NCBI RefSeq assembly: GCF_011369485.1
Contig: NZ_VXCA01000018.1
Location: forward strand, 62,001-126,000
DNA: 64,000 nucleotides
From: Pseudomonas atagonensis
GTDB lineage: Bacteria; Pseudomonadota; Gammaproteobacteria; Pseudomonadales; Pseudomonadaceae
Reading direction: 5' to 3'
Shown: in pieces, positions 8,849-18,534 of the stretch
Layout: each line of letters opens with the position of its first letter
How positions within the stretch are numbered: position 1 is the first letter of the stretch
The notes under the pieces: model-generated
What the model saw: only the letters and a program-made list of their open reading frames with translations
What the model was told of the DNA's origin: nothing
Database searches by the model: none
Translations under genes and position numbers: made by a program

Positions 8849-11490
8849 CAGCGTTTCACCAATCCAGTCAAGCCGCCCGCGATCAGGGCAGCAGTGTCGG
8901 CCAGCGCCACCAGCGGATCGAGTCCGGCGGGCACAGCCATATAACGAGGTTCCCAGTCAGGCTGGAACTTGTCTTTGAAGCGGCGCAAGCCTTGGAAGTT
9001 GTACAGCTGCTCACCACGGCGGAAAACCATCGAGCCCAGACGCTGGGTCAGCGGTGCACCACGCCGGGGTTGCAACCCCGACAACGGCACCATGCCCAGG
9101 CTGAAGCGCGCGTATCCGTGACTCTTATAGTGTTGAATCAGGCCGACCATCATGAATTCCATGGTCAGCTTGGGGGCGTCCGGGTGTGCGCGCATCAGGT
9201 CGAGACTGGCCAGGTCGTGGCCATAGGTCTCGAGCAGGTTGGCGAACGCCACCGGGCGACCTTCGAAGCGAATCACCGCGATGCGGAAATGCTTCAGGTA
9301 ATCGTCGCTGAAACGGCCGAGGGAGAAGCCTTTCTCACGCACGTTCTTGCCGGTCAGCCACGCATCGGAAATCACTTTCAGTTCGTCCATCGGCGCCTGA
9401 CCCGGCTCATGGATCTCCAGCGACAGGCCGTCGCGGGTACCACGGTTCCAGGTGTAACGCAGATCCTTCATCTCTTTGCCCTTGGCTTCGAGGTCAAAAC
9501 GATGCAGGTCAACCCGGGCTTCTTCGCCAAGCTTGATCGCGGTCAGGCCGATGTCCATGTAGTACGGCAGATTCTCCGCGCGAACCTGATAGAACACCGG
9601 GCGCGCGTGGTAGATGTCGCAGAGGTCGCGGAACTGCCAGATCATCTCCGCCCGTTGCTGGCCGGGGCCGATCGGATCGTAGAGCGCGACCAGGCTGCGG
9701 CCACGACGGGCATACATAAGGAACGCTTCATCGTTGGGATGGAACAGCAGCGCCTTGTCGCCGGTCAGCGCGAGGCCGCCGTCGGGCTGCGCGGAAGCCA
9801 TCAGGATTTTCGCGGCGCGTTCCAGTTCATCGGGTGTCGGCAGGTGGATCACCGGGCGCGCGGTACGCAGCAGCCAGGTCAGGGCGATCACCAGTAGCAG
9901 GACGGCGGCGCCGAGCAGCGAGCGCAAGCCACGCGGAGCATCGGCATCGAGGGTGAACTGCCACCACAACTGATGGCTGTACGGCACGTCCTGATAGGCA
10001 AACAGCAGCAGCCATGTCGAAGCGCCGAGAACGCACAGGCTGGCCACCAGATACAGAGGCGAGAACGGCAGTTCGGTCAGACGGCTCGGGCGATAGAACG
10101 AGCGACGGAACACGCCGAGCAGCGCGGCGGTGAGCGTCATCAGTGTGGCTTCTTCCCAGTCGAAGCCTTTGAGCAAGGAGAGCAGGGCACCGACCAGCAA
10201 CAGAATGGTGGTCAGCATCCACGCCGCCGACAGGCGCCGGCGCAGGCCTTGTGCTAGCAGCAGGCACAACACGCCGATCAGGCTGGCGCCAAAGTGCGAG
10301 GCATCAACCAGACGATGCGGGATAAGAAAGCCGATGTGCTCAAGACGGGTGTCGATTTCCGGTGTCGCCCCGGAAAACAGCAGCACCACGCCGGACAGGA
10401 ACACCAGCACCGCGAGTACAGGTGCGGCCAGGCCGGAAGCCGCGCGCATGGTTTGTGATTGAAACAGGCGCTGACCTTCATTGATCAGCAGCAGCACGCA
10501 GGCCACCAGCAACGGCAACACCACGTAGATCAGGCGATACAGCAACAACGCTGCAGCCAGTGGTGCGGCACCGAGCTTGTCGGCAAAGGCAGCCAGCAGA
10601 ATCGCTTCAAATACGCCGACACCCCCCGGCACGTGGCTGAGCACGCCCGCCGCCAGCGCCAGCAGGTACACCAGCAGGAACGCACCGAAGGGTGGCGCTT
10701 CCGGCAGCAACAGATAGAGCACGGTTGCGGCAGCGGCGACGTCGAGGGCGGTGATGACCAGTTGCAGAAAGGTCAGGCGACGACCCGGCAGGCGCAGGGT
10801 GCGGCGGCCGGCGCGAACCAGCAGGTTATCGCGATAAGGTTGTTCCGGCAGACGCCGGCGATAGATGCCGATGGCGAGAATCGCGCCCAGTGCCAGCACC
10901 GCGCCTGCGACGCCGCCCAGCAATGCTTCGGACAAGCCAAGGGCCTGAGAGGCTGCCGGCAGGTCGCTCAGCGTGGCCAGCGCCGCCAGTGGCGGCAAGG
11001 CGCAGCCGAGTGAAAGACTGGCGAACAGGGTCATGTGCGCGACCTCGGCCGCCCCCAGACCATGACGTGCATACAAACGGTAACGCACCGAGCCGCCGGA
11101 CAGCAGCGACAATCCGATTGCGTTACCGATCGCAAATGCAGTGAAGCCACCAAGGGCAAGGGTTCGCGGCGCCAGCGTCACGCCAGCATAACGACTGGCC
11201 GACCATTCGTAACCGAGCAGAATAATGAAACCGACCACGGTCGCGGCAAATGCGCCGAGCAGGGCAGGTTTAGGCACGTCGAGAATCGAGTCGTGCAGCG
11301 CGTCGAGATCGAGTTCGGCGAGCAGATGACGACAGGCAATCAGCGCAATGGCAAACAGCAACAGGGTAACCGCCAGACCGATCGGCTGACGGTATTTGCT
11401 CAAGCGATCCAGCAAGCGCAAACGCTCAGGCTTGATCGGTTGGTTCGCTGTGACGGTGTCTTGTGAATCAGACGAGTTGGCGCGCATCAA
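8848..11490 (-). CDS. mprF: Bifunctional phosphatidylglycerol aminoacyltransferase/flippase MprF
   Basis: An 880-aa inner-membrane protein that uses aminoacyl-tRNA to add lysine or alanine to phosphatidylglycerol and flips the product to the outer leaflet. This lowers surface negative charge and cationic-peptide sensitivity. The N-terminal ~540 residues contain about 14 hydrophobic segments (flippase region). The C-terminal third is the DUF2156/GNAT-like synthase, with the LTGDKALLFHPNDEAFLMYA and VALYDPIGPG segments. The amino-acid specificity cannot be decided by eye. ATG at 11490 follows an AGAGGTGATT site. It forms an operon with the acvB-like gene. Confidence 0.92.
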   Translation of the reverse strand: MMRANSSDSQDTVTANQPIKPERLRLLDRLSKYRQPIGLAVTLLLFAIALIACRHLLAELDLDALHDSILDVPKPALLGAFAATVVGFIILLGYEWSASRYAGVTLAPRTLALGGFTAFAIGNAIGLSLLSGGSVRYRLYARHGLGAAEVAHMTLFASLSLGCALPPLAALATLSDLPAASQALGLSEALLGGVAGAVLALGAILAIGIYRRRLPEQPYRDNLLVRAGRRTLRLPGRRLTFLQLVITALDVAAAATVLYLLLPEAPPFGAFLLVYLLALAAGVLSHVPGGVGVFEAILLAAFADKLGAAPLAAALLLYRLIYVVLPLLVACVLLLINEGQRLFQSQTMRAASGLAAPVLAVLVFLSGVVLLFSGATPEIDTRLEHIGFLIPHRLVDASHFGASLIGVLCLLLAQGLRRRLSAAWMLTTILLLVGALLSLLKGFDWEEATLMTLTAALLGVFRRSFYRPSRLTELPFSPLYLVASLCVLGASTWLLLFAYQDVPYSHQLWWQFTLDADAPRGLRSLLGAAVLLLVIALTWLLRTARPVIHLPTPDELERAAKILMASAQPDGGLALTGDKALLFHPNDEAFLMYARRGRSLVALYDPIGPGQQRAEMIWQFRDLCDIYHARPVFYQVRAENLPYYMDIGLTAIKLGEEARVDLHRFDLEAKGKEMKDLRYTWNRGTRDGLSLEIHEPGQAPMDELKVISDAWLTGKNVREKGFSLGRFSDDYLKHFRIAVIRFEGRPVAFANLLETYGHDLASLDLMRAHPDAPKLTMEFMMVGLIQHYKSHGYARFSLGMVPLSGLQPRRGAPLTQRLGSMVFRRGEQLYNFQGLRRFKDKFQPDWEPRYMAVPAGLDPLVALADTAALIAGGLTGLVKR

Positions 11491-11727
11491 TCACCTCTTG
11501 GATTGTGCGCGACAGGATGGAGGTATCCAGCCAAGTTACCAATCCCTGTAGAAAAAAATAATCACAAAATACTACGCCTCTCACCGGGTCTCGGCGAGGG
11601 CAGTCATGGATTGCAGACGCCTTGTCCGCGACTCAAGCATAGTCGCAACTCGGCGGGTCTGATGATCCTGGACGATTCACTGCACAGTGACAGATCATTG
11701 TTGCGAAAGGACTTTTTCCACAGATAC

Positions 11728-11759
11728 AAAAAAGGCCACTCTTTCGAGTAGCCTTTTTT
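11728..11759 (-). terminator. Terminator of initiator tRNA gene, copy 1
   Basis: On the minus strand, GGCTACTC-GAAA-GAGTGGCC is followed by TTTTTT, a few bases beyond the tRNA 3' end. The same hairpin is duplicated at 12025-12056. Confidence 0.85.
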
Positions 11760-11765
11760 GATGTT

Positions 11766-11842
<77 letters not shown>

Positions 11843-12024
11843 TCTGTGTGGCGGCATTCTACAGGCGAACGCCGAGGTGTCAACCGCTAATCCCGTAAAG
11901 GGTCAAATAAGTGTGAAATCGCGTCAAACGGTCGCAGGTGACGCGTTAAGTTTTGGAAATGCAAAGAATTCCTGTTTGACGACTGCTTCCTCTAAAGGCG
12001 CTGATCGACAAAACCGACGTGCAC

Positions 12025-12056
12025 AAAAAAGGCCACTCTTTCGAGTAGCCTTTTTT
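12025..12056 (-). terminator. Terminator of initiator tRNA gene, copy 2
   Basis: The same hairpin (GGCTACTC-GAAA-GAGTGGCC plus T-run) as that after copy 1. It separates the two tRNA genes, so copy 1 probably needs its own promoter or read-through. Confidence 0.85.
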
Positions 12057-12062
12057 GATGTT

Positions 12063-12139
<77 letters not shown>

Positions 12140-12354
12140 TCTGTGTGTCGGCATTCTACAGAGGAACGCCGGGGTGTCAACCTTCAATCTGAATAAAATC
12201 TGTTGAGGTTCAAGCGGTTAGCGATTTTTGTCGGCCGTTTTAGAGGCTGCAAGTCAGGTAGGGCAAGGCTTTCAGCTCTATTGGTTGATGATTTTCGATT
12301 GAGAAAATAAATTCAAAGGACTTTTCCTACCGTCTGGAAAGAACATTCAGACCA

Positions 12355-12370
12355 CTGGTGCTATATACAG
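12355..12370 (+). promoter_or_regulatory. LexA box upstream of dinB
   Basis: CTGGTGCTATATACAG fits the CTG-N10-CAG SOS operator with the usual TATA-rich core. It lies 50 bp upstream of the dinB start, so dinB is expected to be repressed by LexA and induced by DNA damage. Confidence 0.85.
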
Positions 12371-12419
12371 TTGTCAGTGAGATACTGCCGATCCGGCTCG
12401 CCACGTTCCCTTTTCTGAC

Positions 12420-13481
12420 ATGACTCAGCGAAAAATCATCCACATCGACTGTGACTGTTTCTACGCCGCCATCGAGATGCGTGATGACCCGCGTCTGGCG
12501 GGCAAACCGTTGGCAGTGGGTGGTTCGGCAGATCGGCGCGGGGTGATCGCCACCTGCAATTACGAGGCGCGGGCTTACGGAGTGCGCTCGGCGATGGCTT
12601 CGGGGCATGCCTTGAAACTGTGCCCGGACCTGACCATCGTCAAGCCACGCATGGATGCCTATCGCGAAGCGTCGAAGGAAATTCACACGATCTTTGCCGA
12701 TTACACTGACCTGATCGAGCCGCTGTCGCTGGATGAGGCTTATCTCGACGTATCCGACAGCGCTCATTTCGGTGGCAGCGCCACACGCATTGCTCAGGAC
12801 ATCCGCCGTCGGGTCTCCAATCAATTGCACATCACGGTTTCTGCCGGCGTGGCGCCGAACAAGTTTCTGGCGAAGATCGCCAGCGACTGGAAAAAGCCCA
12901 ACGGCTTGTTCGTGATCACGCCTGATCAAGTGGAAGACTTCGTCAGCGGCTTGCCGGTGAGCAAATTGCACGGCGTGGGCAAGGTGACCGCAGACAAGCT
13001 GGGCAAACTCGGCATCGTCGACTGTTTGCAGTTGCGCGAGTGGGACAAGCTGGCGCTGGTGCGCGAATTCGGCAGTTTCGGCGAGCGACTGTGGAGTCTT
13101 GCCCGTGGGGTTGATGACCGTTTGGTGCACAACGACAGTCGGCGTCAGTCGATCAGTGTCGAAAATACCTACGATGTTGATCTGCCTGACTTGCGCAGTT
13201 GTCTCGATAAGCTGCCTGAGTTGCTGGAAACCCTGAAAACCCGCATGGCGCGCATCGACAGCAGTTATCGGCCGGGCAAGCCGTTCGTCAAAGTGAAATT
13301 CCATGACTTTACCCAGACGACGCTGGAGCAGGCCGGGGCAGGGCGGGACTTGGGCAGTTATCAGTTGATGCTGACGCAGGCGTTCAATCGCGGAGGCAAA
13401 CCGGTGCGGTTACTTGGGGTCGGGGTGCGGCTGGAGGATTTGCGCGGCGGGTTTGAGCAGATGGAGTTGTTTGAGCGGTAG
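12420..13481 (+). CDS. dinB: DNA polymerase IV (translesion Y-family)
   Basis: A 353-aa Y-family polymerase that copies past lesions without proofreading. The catalytic acidic residues are in IHIDCDCFYAAIE (N-terminus) and PLSLDEAYLDVSD (around D104/E105). The helix-hairpin-helix region (LHGVGKVTADKLGKLG) and little-finger domain follow. The C-terminus ends in QMELFER, a beta-clamp binding motif of the QLxLF type. The gene stands alone behind a LexA box and is followed by a REP pair. Confidence 0.97.
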   Translation: MTQRKIIHIDCDCFYAAIEMRDDPRLAGKPLAVGGSADRRGVIATCNYEARAYGVRSAMASGHALKLCPDLTIVKPRMDAYREASKEIHTIFADYTDLIEPLSLDEAYLDVSDSAHFGGSATRIAQDIRRRVSNQLHITVSAGVAPNKFLAKIASDWKKPNGLFVITPDQVEDFVSGLPVSKLHGVGKVTADKLGKLGIVDCLQLREWDKLALVREFGSFGERLWSLARGVDDRLVHNDSRRQSISVENTYDVDLPDLRSCLDKLPELLETLKTRMARIDSSYRPGKPFVKVKFHDFTQTTLEQAGAGRDLGSYQLMLTQAFNRGGKPVRLLGVGVRLEDLRGGFEQMELFER

Positions 13482-13505
13482 TTCTGCGGTGTTTGTCAGT
13501 CAGCC

Positions 13506-13580
13506 TTCGCGAGCAAGCCCGCTCCCACATTGGTTTTGTGTGCGACACAGATCCAATGTGGGAGCGGGCTTGCTCGCGAA
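13506..13580. repeat. REP pair (inverted), TGTGGGAGCGGGCTTGCTCGCGAA family
   Basis: Two 24-bp REP units in inverted orientation are separated by about 27 bp, so the whole can fold as one long hairpin. It lies between convergent dinB and the lipoprotein gene. It is the best conserved of six copies of this family in the window. Confidence 0.9.
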
Positions 13581-13597
13581 GCTTTTAGCTTTGGCTT

Positions 13598-14551
13598 TTA
13601 ATTCGGTCCCGGATCCGCCACCAGTCGCCCGGCATCCTTGGTCAGAGACTTGAGAAACTCCGTCTGCAACTCAGGATCATTGCGGGTCAGTTCGATCAGG
13701 CTTTGTTCCAGCTCGCTGGCTTCTTCTTCCAGACCCAGCTCCGACAGGCGCTTGACCCGGTGCACCCACTCGCTCACTTCGTCGTCCTCCAGATCGTCGT
13801 AGATCAGCCCGTGCGCTTCCAGCAACTTGCCGCGCAGGTGACTGCTGATCATCAGCGATGAGTCGGAATGCACGTCGTCCTTGGCGTCTTCGACGCTGAT
13901 CTGCAGTTTTCCGACGTGATTGAGGTCGTTTTCGGCAAACGGGCTGTCGAGCAGGTTCAGGCGCAGCACACCGTTACGGTCGGTGGTCATGTCGAAGGTC
14001 TGCTTGCCAGCCTTGACCTGCACCGCGCGTTCGCTCCATGGCAGGCTCGAATACTCCGTACGCTTGTCGCGCTGGACTTCATCGATACCGGCCAGGTTTT
14101 GCTGCGCACGACCGTGGGACTGCACGTTCATGAACGGGTTAAGCCCGGCGAAACCGTAGCTGAGCCAGTCCTTGGTCACACTGTCCGGCAGGTTGCCGAG
14201 GGCGAAAACGTTGACCACGTTCGCGCCGACACCGGCTACCACCGCCACTGCGCCCAGCGGGATCTCATAGATTTCGCGCCAGGGTTGGTAGGGGGTGTAG
14301 CGATCGTAATGGCGGGTGACTTCGAACTCGGTGACTTCGAAAGTCTTCTGCTCGTTGATCTTCACGCGTCGCTGCGGCAGCTCAAGCACCTTAGGCTCAC
14401 CGACATCGATCTGCAGGCTGTGATCGAGCAGTTTGCGCTCGACACGTTCCTCGTGCTCGCTGCGTTGTGACATGTGATTGGCACAGCCGCTGACCAGCAG
14501 GGTGCCGCACAGGGCGGCACCACCGAGGCCTAAGGTGTTTCGCTTGAACAT
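13598..14551 (-). CDS. Conserved Pseudomonas lipoprotein of unknown function, next to proS
   Basis: A 317-aa exported protein with an N-terminal signal and lipobox (LLVSGC, acylated Cys about residue 23). It has a hydrophobic Ala/Val/Gly stretch near residues 100-115 (IPLGAVAVVAGVGANVVNVF) and an acidic C-terminal region rich in Glu and Leu, likely helical. No enzymatic motif is visible. It lies 17 bp downstream of proS in the same direction, a pairing seen in other pseudomonads. I cannot assign a function. Confidence 0.8.
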   Translation of the reverse strand: MFKRNTLGLGGAALCGTLLVSGCANHMSQRSEHEERVERKLLDHSLQIDVGEPKVLELPQRRVKINEQKTFEVTEFEVTRHYDRYTPYQPWREIYEIPLGAVAVVAGVGANVVNVFALGNLPDSVTKDWLSYGFAGLNPFMNVQSHGRAQQNLAGIDEVQRDKRTEYSSLPWSERAVQVKAGKQTFDMTTDRNGVLRLNLLDSPFAENDLNHVGKLQISVEDAKDDVHSDSSLMISSHLRGKLLEAHGLIYDDLEDDEVSEWVHRVKRLSELGLEEEASELEQSLIELTRNDPELQTEFLKSLTKDAGRLVADPGPN

Positions 14552-14568
14552 GACGTCTCTATCTGGTT

Positions 14569-16284
14569 TCAGCGGCGGATACGGGCCTGAAGGAAGGACA
14601 GCACGTCAGCCACAGGCAGCGCTTGCGCTTCGCCTTCGGTACGGCTCTTGTATTCCAGGTTGCCTTCGGCGAGGCCGCGGTCACTGACCACGATCCGGTG
14701 TGGAATGCCGATCAGCTCCATGTCCGCGAACTTGATGCCCGGGCTGGTTTTCTTGTCGCGATCGTCCAGCAGCACTTCGAAGCCGGCCGCGGTCAGTTCG
14801 GCGTACAGCTTGTCGGTGGCTTCGCGAACCTGCTCGGTTTCGTAGCGCAGCGGTACCAGAGCGATCTGGAACGGCGCCAGGGTGTCGCTCCAGATGATGC
14901 CGTTCTCGTCGTTGTTCTGCTCGATGGCGGCAGCCACCACGCGGGATACGCCGATGCCGTAGCAGCCCATTTCCAGGGTCACAGGCTTGCCGTTCTCGCC
15001 CAGCACTTCGCACTTCATCGCCTTGCTGTACTTGTTGCCCAGCTGGAAGATGTGTCCGACTTCAATGCCGCGCTTGATTTCCAGCGTGCCTTTGCCGTCC
15101 GGGCTCGGGTCGCCGGCGACAACGTTACGCAGGTCAGCCACGGTCGGAACCGGCAGATCACGCTCCCAGTTCACGCCGAAGTAGTGCTTGTCGTCGATGT
15201 TCGCGCCGATACCAAAGTCGCTCATCAGCTCGACCGAACGGTCGATGATGATCGGCAGCGGCAGGTTCAGCGGGCCGAGGGAACCTGCGCCGGCGCCAAT
15301 GGCGTCACGCAGTTCGGCATCGGTGGCCATGACCAGCGGGCTGGCCACGCCCAGTTGCTGGGCTGCCTTGATTTCGTTCAGTTCGTGGTCGCCACGAATC
15401 ACCAGCGCGATCAGCTTGCCTTCTTCCTCGGCGCGAACGATCAGGGTCTTGATGGTCTTTTCAATCGGCAGATTGAATTTTTCCACCAGGGCGGCGATGG
15501 TCTTGGTGTCTGGTGTATCGACCAGGCGCAGCTCTTCGGTCGGTGCAGGGCGTGAGCTCTCGCGTGGCACCGCTTCGGCTTTTTCGATGTTCGCCGCGTA
15601 ATCGGAACCGTTGCTGAAAACGATATCGTCTTCACCGGACTCGGCCAGTACGTGGAACTCGTGGGAGCCGGCGCCACCGATCGAACCGTTGTCGGCTTCC
15701 ACCGGACGGAACTTCAGACCCAGACGCGTGAAGATGTTGCAGTACGCTTCGTGCATGCGGTCATAGGTGATCTGCAGCGACGCCTGATCCGCATGAAAGG
15801 AGTACGCGTCCTTCATGATGAATTCGCGGCCGCGCATCAAGCCGAAGCGCGGGCGGATTTCGTCACGGAATTTGGTCTGGATCTGGTACAGGTTGATTGG
15901 CAGCTGTTTGTAGCTGCTCAACTCGTTGCGCATCAGATCGGTGATCACTTCTTCGTGGGTCGGGCCCGCGCAGAAGTCGCGACCGTGGCGGTCTTTGATG
16001 CGCAGCAGCTCAGGGCCGTATTCTTCCCAGCGCCCCGACTCCTGCCACAGCTCGGCCGGTTGGGTGCTCGGCATCAACACTTCCAGAGAGCCGGCGGCGT
16101 TCATCTCTTCGCGAACGATGGCTTCCACCTTGCGCATGACTCGCAAGCCCATCGGCAGCCAGGTGTACAGGCCCGAGGCAAGTTTGCGGATCATGCCGGC
16201 GCGCAGCATCAGCTGATGGCTGATGACGACCGCATCGGAAGGCGTTTCTTTCTGTGTGGCGAGCAAAAATTGACTGGTGCGCAT
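14569..16284 (-). CDS. proS: Prolyl-tRNA synthetase (bacterial type, with editing domain)
   Basis: A 571-aa class II aminoacyl-tRNA synthetase that charges tRNA-Pro. The N-terminus [18 protein letters not shown] is the canonical bacterial ProRS start (ATG 16284); a longer in-frame extension to 16380 lacks family support. Motif 2 lies around [19 protein letters not shown]. The INS editing domain for mischarged Ala-tRNA-Pro lies around residues 220-400. The HGR-type anticodon-binding domain is at the C-terminus. The length is family-typical. Confidence 0.97.
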   Translation of the reverse strand: MRTSQFLLATQKETPSDAVVISHQLMLRAGMIRKLASGLYTWLPMGLRVMRKVEAIVREEMNAAGSLEVLMPSTQPAELWQESGRWEEYGPELLRIKDRHGRDFCAGPTHEEVITDLMRNELSSYKQLPINLYQIQTKFRDEIRPRFGLMRGREFIMKDAYSFHADQASLQITYDRMHEAYCNIFTRLGLKFRPVEADNGSIGGAGSHEFHVLAESGEDDIVFSNGSDYAANIEKAEAVPRESSRPAPTEELRLVDTPDTKTIAALVEKFNLPIEKTIKTLIVRAEEEGKLIALVIRGDHELNEIKAAQQLGVASPLVMATDAELRDAIGAGAGSLGPLNLPLPIIIDRSVELMSDFGIGANIDDKHYFGVNWERDLPVPTVADLRNVVAGDPSPDGKGTLEIKRGIEVGHIFQLGNKYSKAMKCEVLGENGKPVTLEMGCYGIGVSRVVAAAIEQNNDENGIIWSDTLAPFQIALVPLRYETEQVREATDKLYAELTAAGFEVLLDDRDKKTSPGIKFADMELIGIPHRIVVSDRGLAEGNLEYKSRTEGEAQALPVADVLSFLQARIRR

Positions 16285-16378
16285 GGTTGGCCGTTGTCGG
16301 TTGCTATGACTGGAAATGACGGAGCAGTGTACCGGCGAGTTTTGCTGACGTACAGGCGTGTGGCCGGCGGAGAGGTTC

Positions 16379-16402
16379 AACGGCGGGAATCCTCCCGCCG
16401 TT
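16379..16402 (-). terminator. Hairpin downstream of ampG
   Basis: AACGGCGGGA/TCCCGCCGTT form a perfect 10-bp stem with a 4-nt loop just past the ampG stop. The T-run is poor, so it may be a weak terminator or an mRNA-stabilising hairpin. Confidence 0.5.
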
Positions 16403-16413
16403 GGCGAAACGTC

Positions 16414-17973
16414 TTACGATTCTTCCGCAACTGGCGTCGGCACAGGCTCGGGCGTTGGCGTCGGGCCTTCGCGGCGGCTTTCCTGGAACCAGTGCAGGGC
16501 GATCAGCAGCAGTGTCGGCACGCCGAGCAGGGCGGTGATCAGGAAGAAGCTGTGATAACCGAACTTCTCGACCATGACGCCCGAGTAGCCGCCCATCAGG
16601 CGCGGAAGCAGTAGCATGATCGAACTGAGCAGGGCGTATTGCGTGGCCGAGAACTTGAGGTTGGTCAGGCTCGACAGGTACGCAACGAACGCCGACGTAG
16701 CGAGGCCCGAACTGAAGTTGTCGAGGGAAATGGTCACCACCAGCATCTTCAGGTTCGGGCCCATGTCGGCGAGCATCACGAACAGCAGGTTGGTGGCTGC
16801 CGAGGCTGCGCCGCCGATGAACAGGATCGGCAGGATGCCGAAGCGCACGATCAGCAGGCCACCCATACCGGCGCCGACGAGGGTCATGATCAGGCCGAAG
16901 ATCTTGCTGACACTGGCGATCTGATCCTTGGTGAAACCCTGGTCGATGTAAAACACGTTGGCCATCACGCCCATCACCGTGTCCGACATCCGGTACGTGG
17001 CGATCAGGCCGAGCAGCAACAACGCTTGCCAGCGGTAACGCAGAATGAAGTCGTTGACCGGTGTCAGCACTGGCGCCAGGCCGCGACGGCCCATGGTCGA
17101 CAGGCACAGGCCGGTCAGCAGCGTGTAGAGAATGGCGCGCAGGAAGGCGCGGTCTTCGAGCAGCAGGTCGAGCGGGCTGACGCCTTCGAACAGCACGCTG
17201 GCGAAATCGGTGTTGTAGAGCTGGGTGAACATCGCCGGTACGGACACCAGCAACACGATCAGCACGAACACCGACATTAATTGATGCATGAATGTGTAGC
17301 GGCCGGCCTGCAATTGAGTACGCAGCGGCACCGGCGGCTCACGCATGAACAGCGTCGTCAGCAGCGCAGGCACCATCAATGCGCCGAACAGCACATACGT
17401 GCCGGTCCAGGCCGAGTGCTTATAGTTGAAGCCGGTGGAGCCAAAGCCTTCAGCGAAAAACAAGGCACCGGCGGTGGCGAGCAGGGCGGCGACGCGATAA
17501 CCGGACATGTAGCTGGCGGCGAGGGCGGCTTGACGATTGTCTTCGGCGATTTCCAGGCGATAGGCATCCACCGCGATGTCTTGGGTCGCAGAGGCGAAGG
17601 CGACGATCACGGCAATGGCGATCAACCACGACAGATGCTTCTGTGGATCGCAGAAACCCATGCCGATCAGGCCGAGAATCACCAGTGTTTGCGAGAGCAC
17701 CAGCCACGAACGTCGTCGACCCAGCTTGCCGAGCAGCGGCAGGCGCCATTGGTCGAGCAGGGGGGACCAGACCCATTTGAAGGCGTAGGCCAGACCGATC
17801 AGGCTCGCGTAGCCGATGGTTTCCCGAGCCACGCCGGCTTCACGCAGCCAGACCGAAAGCGTTGAAAACACCAGCATGTACGGCAGGCCGGCAGCGAAAC
17901 CGAGCAACAACAGCACGAGCGTCGAAGGACTGGCATAGGCGGCGAGCGCGGCGCGCCAGGTTTTACGGGGCAT
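16414..17973 (-). CDS. ampG: AmpG-type muropeptide MFS permease
   Basis: A 519-aa inner-membrane MFS transporter that imports GlcNAc-anhydroMurNAc peptides for cell-wall recycling and so feeds AmpR/AmpC signalling. The signature LLLLGFAAGLPYMLVFSTLS is in TM1, followed by KWVWSPLLDQWRLPLLGKLG and the QDIAVDAYRLE motif near residues 151-161. About 12-14 hydrophobic segments are visible, with a charged Pro/Glu-rich tail. Pseudomonads often carry two AmpG paralogues; which this is cannot be told here. Confidence 0.9.
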   Translation of the reverse strand: MPRKTWRAALAAYASPSTLVLLLLGFAAGLPYMLVFSTLSVWLREAGVARETIGYASLIGLAYAFKWVWSPLLDQWRLPLLGKLGRRRSWLVLSQTLVILGLIGMGFCDPQKHLSWLIAIAVIVAFASATQDIAVDAYRLEIAEDNRQAALAASYMSGYRVAALLATAGALFFAEGFGSTGFNYKHSAWTGTYVLFGALMVPALLTTLFMREPPVPLRTQLQAGRYTFMHQLMSVFVLIVLLVSVPAMFTQLYNTDFASVLFEGVSPLDLLLEDRAFLRAILYTLLTGLCLSTMGRRGLAPVLTPVNDFILRYRWQALLLLGLIATYRMSDTVMGVMANVFYIDQGFTKDQIASVSKIFGLIMTLVGAGMGGLLIVRFGILPILFIGGAASAATNLLFVMLADMGPNLKMLVVTISLDNFSSGLATSAFVAYLSSLTNLKFSATQYALLSSIMLLLPRLMGGYSGVMVEKFGYHSFFLITALLGVPTLLLIALHWFQESRREGPTPTPEPVPTPVAEES

Positions 17974-18016
17974 GGGCTGAAGTCTGCCTCAAGATTGCGA
18001 AAACAAAGCGCGCACT

Positions 18017-18370
18017 CTAACCGCTGTGCTCTACCGGACGCCAGCCATGACGCCGAATATCCACACGATTGTTCAGGACGGTGATGCCTTCCATGCGCAA
18101 TCGCGCCCGTTGTTCGTCCCCGGAAGGACTGCCCACCGGCAGGCTGATCCGACCGCCGGCGCCCAGTACACGGTGCCAGGGCAGCTTGGTATCGCCAGGC
18201 AACTGACTTAGAGTCCGGCCGACCCAGCGGGCGGCGCGCCCCAACCCGGCGAGTTCGGCCAACTGACCATAGCTGACGACTTTGCCTTCGGGCACTTGGG
18301 CGAGCGTCGAGTAGAGCGCCGTGCGTCGGATTTGCGCTTCGCTCTCACCTTCGTGAATCGGGTCTGTCAC
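18017..18370 (-). CDS. Alkyltransferase-like protein (ATL, MGMT family without active cysteine)
   Basis: A 117-aa protein matching the DNA-binding domain of O6-alkylguanine alkyltransferases: VPEGKVVSYGQLAELAG, then RWVGRTL, then LPWHRVLGAGG. The catalytic PCHRV motif reads PWHRV here, with Trp for Cys, the hallmark of ATL proteins. ATLs bind O6-alkylguanine without repairing it and recruit nucleotide excision repair. It sits alone, divergent from the DUF481 gene. Confidence 0.9.
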   Translation of the reverse strand: MTDPIHEGESEAQIRRTALYSTLAQVPEGKVVSYGQLAELAGLGRAARWVGRTLSQLPGDTKLPWHRVLGAGGRISLPVGSPSGDEQRARLRMEGITVLNNRVDIRRHGWRPVEHSG

Positions 18371-18534
18371 GGGCGTGGTTCCTGAACATCGTCCTGTTGA
18401 TGCCCTAAGGGTAATCCGTCATCGGCCAGTTGAGAAATGAACTCAATAGAAATAGTCCGGTCAGTCCTTGTCAGGGACTTATTCCTACGGATAATGCCGA
18501 CCTTTTTTCGCAAACTTGAGCCTTCGATTCGCTT

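Noticed and set aside
7538..8944. Long plus-strand frame over the acvB-like gene
   Set aside because: Antisense to a gene with an intact nucleophile elbow and a coupled neighbour; no domain resemblance.
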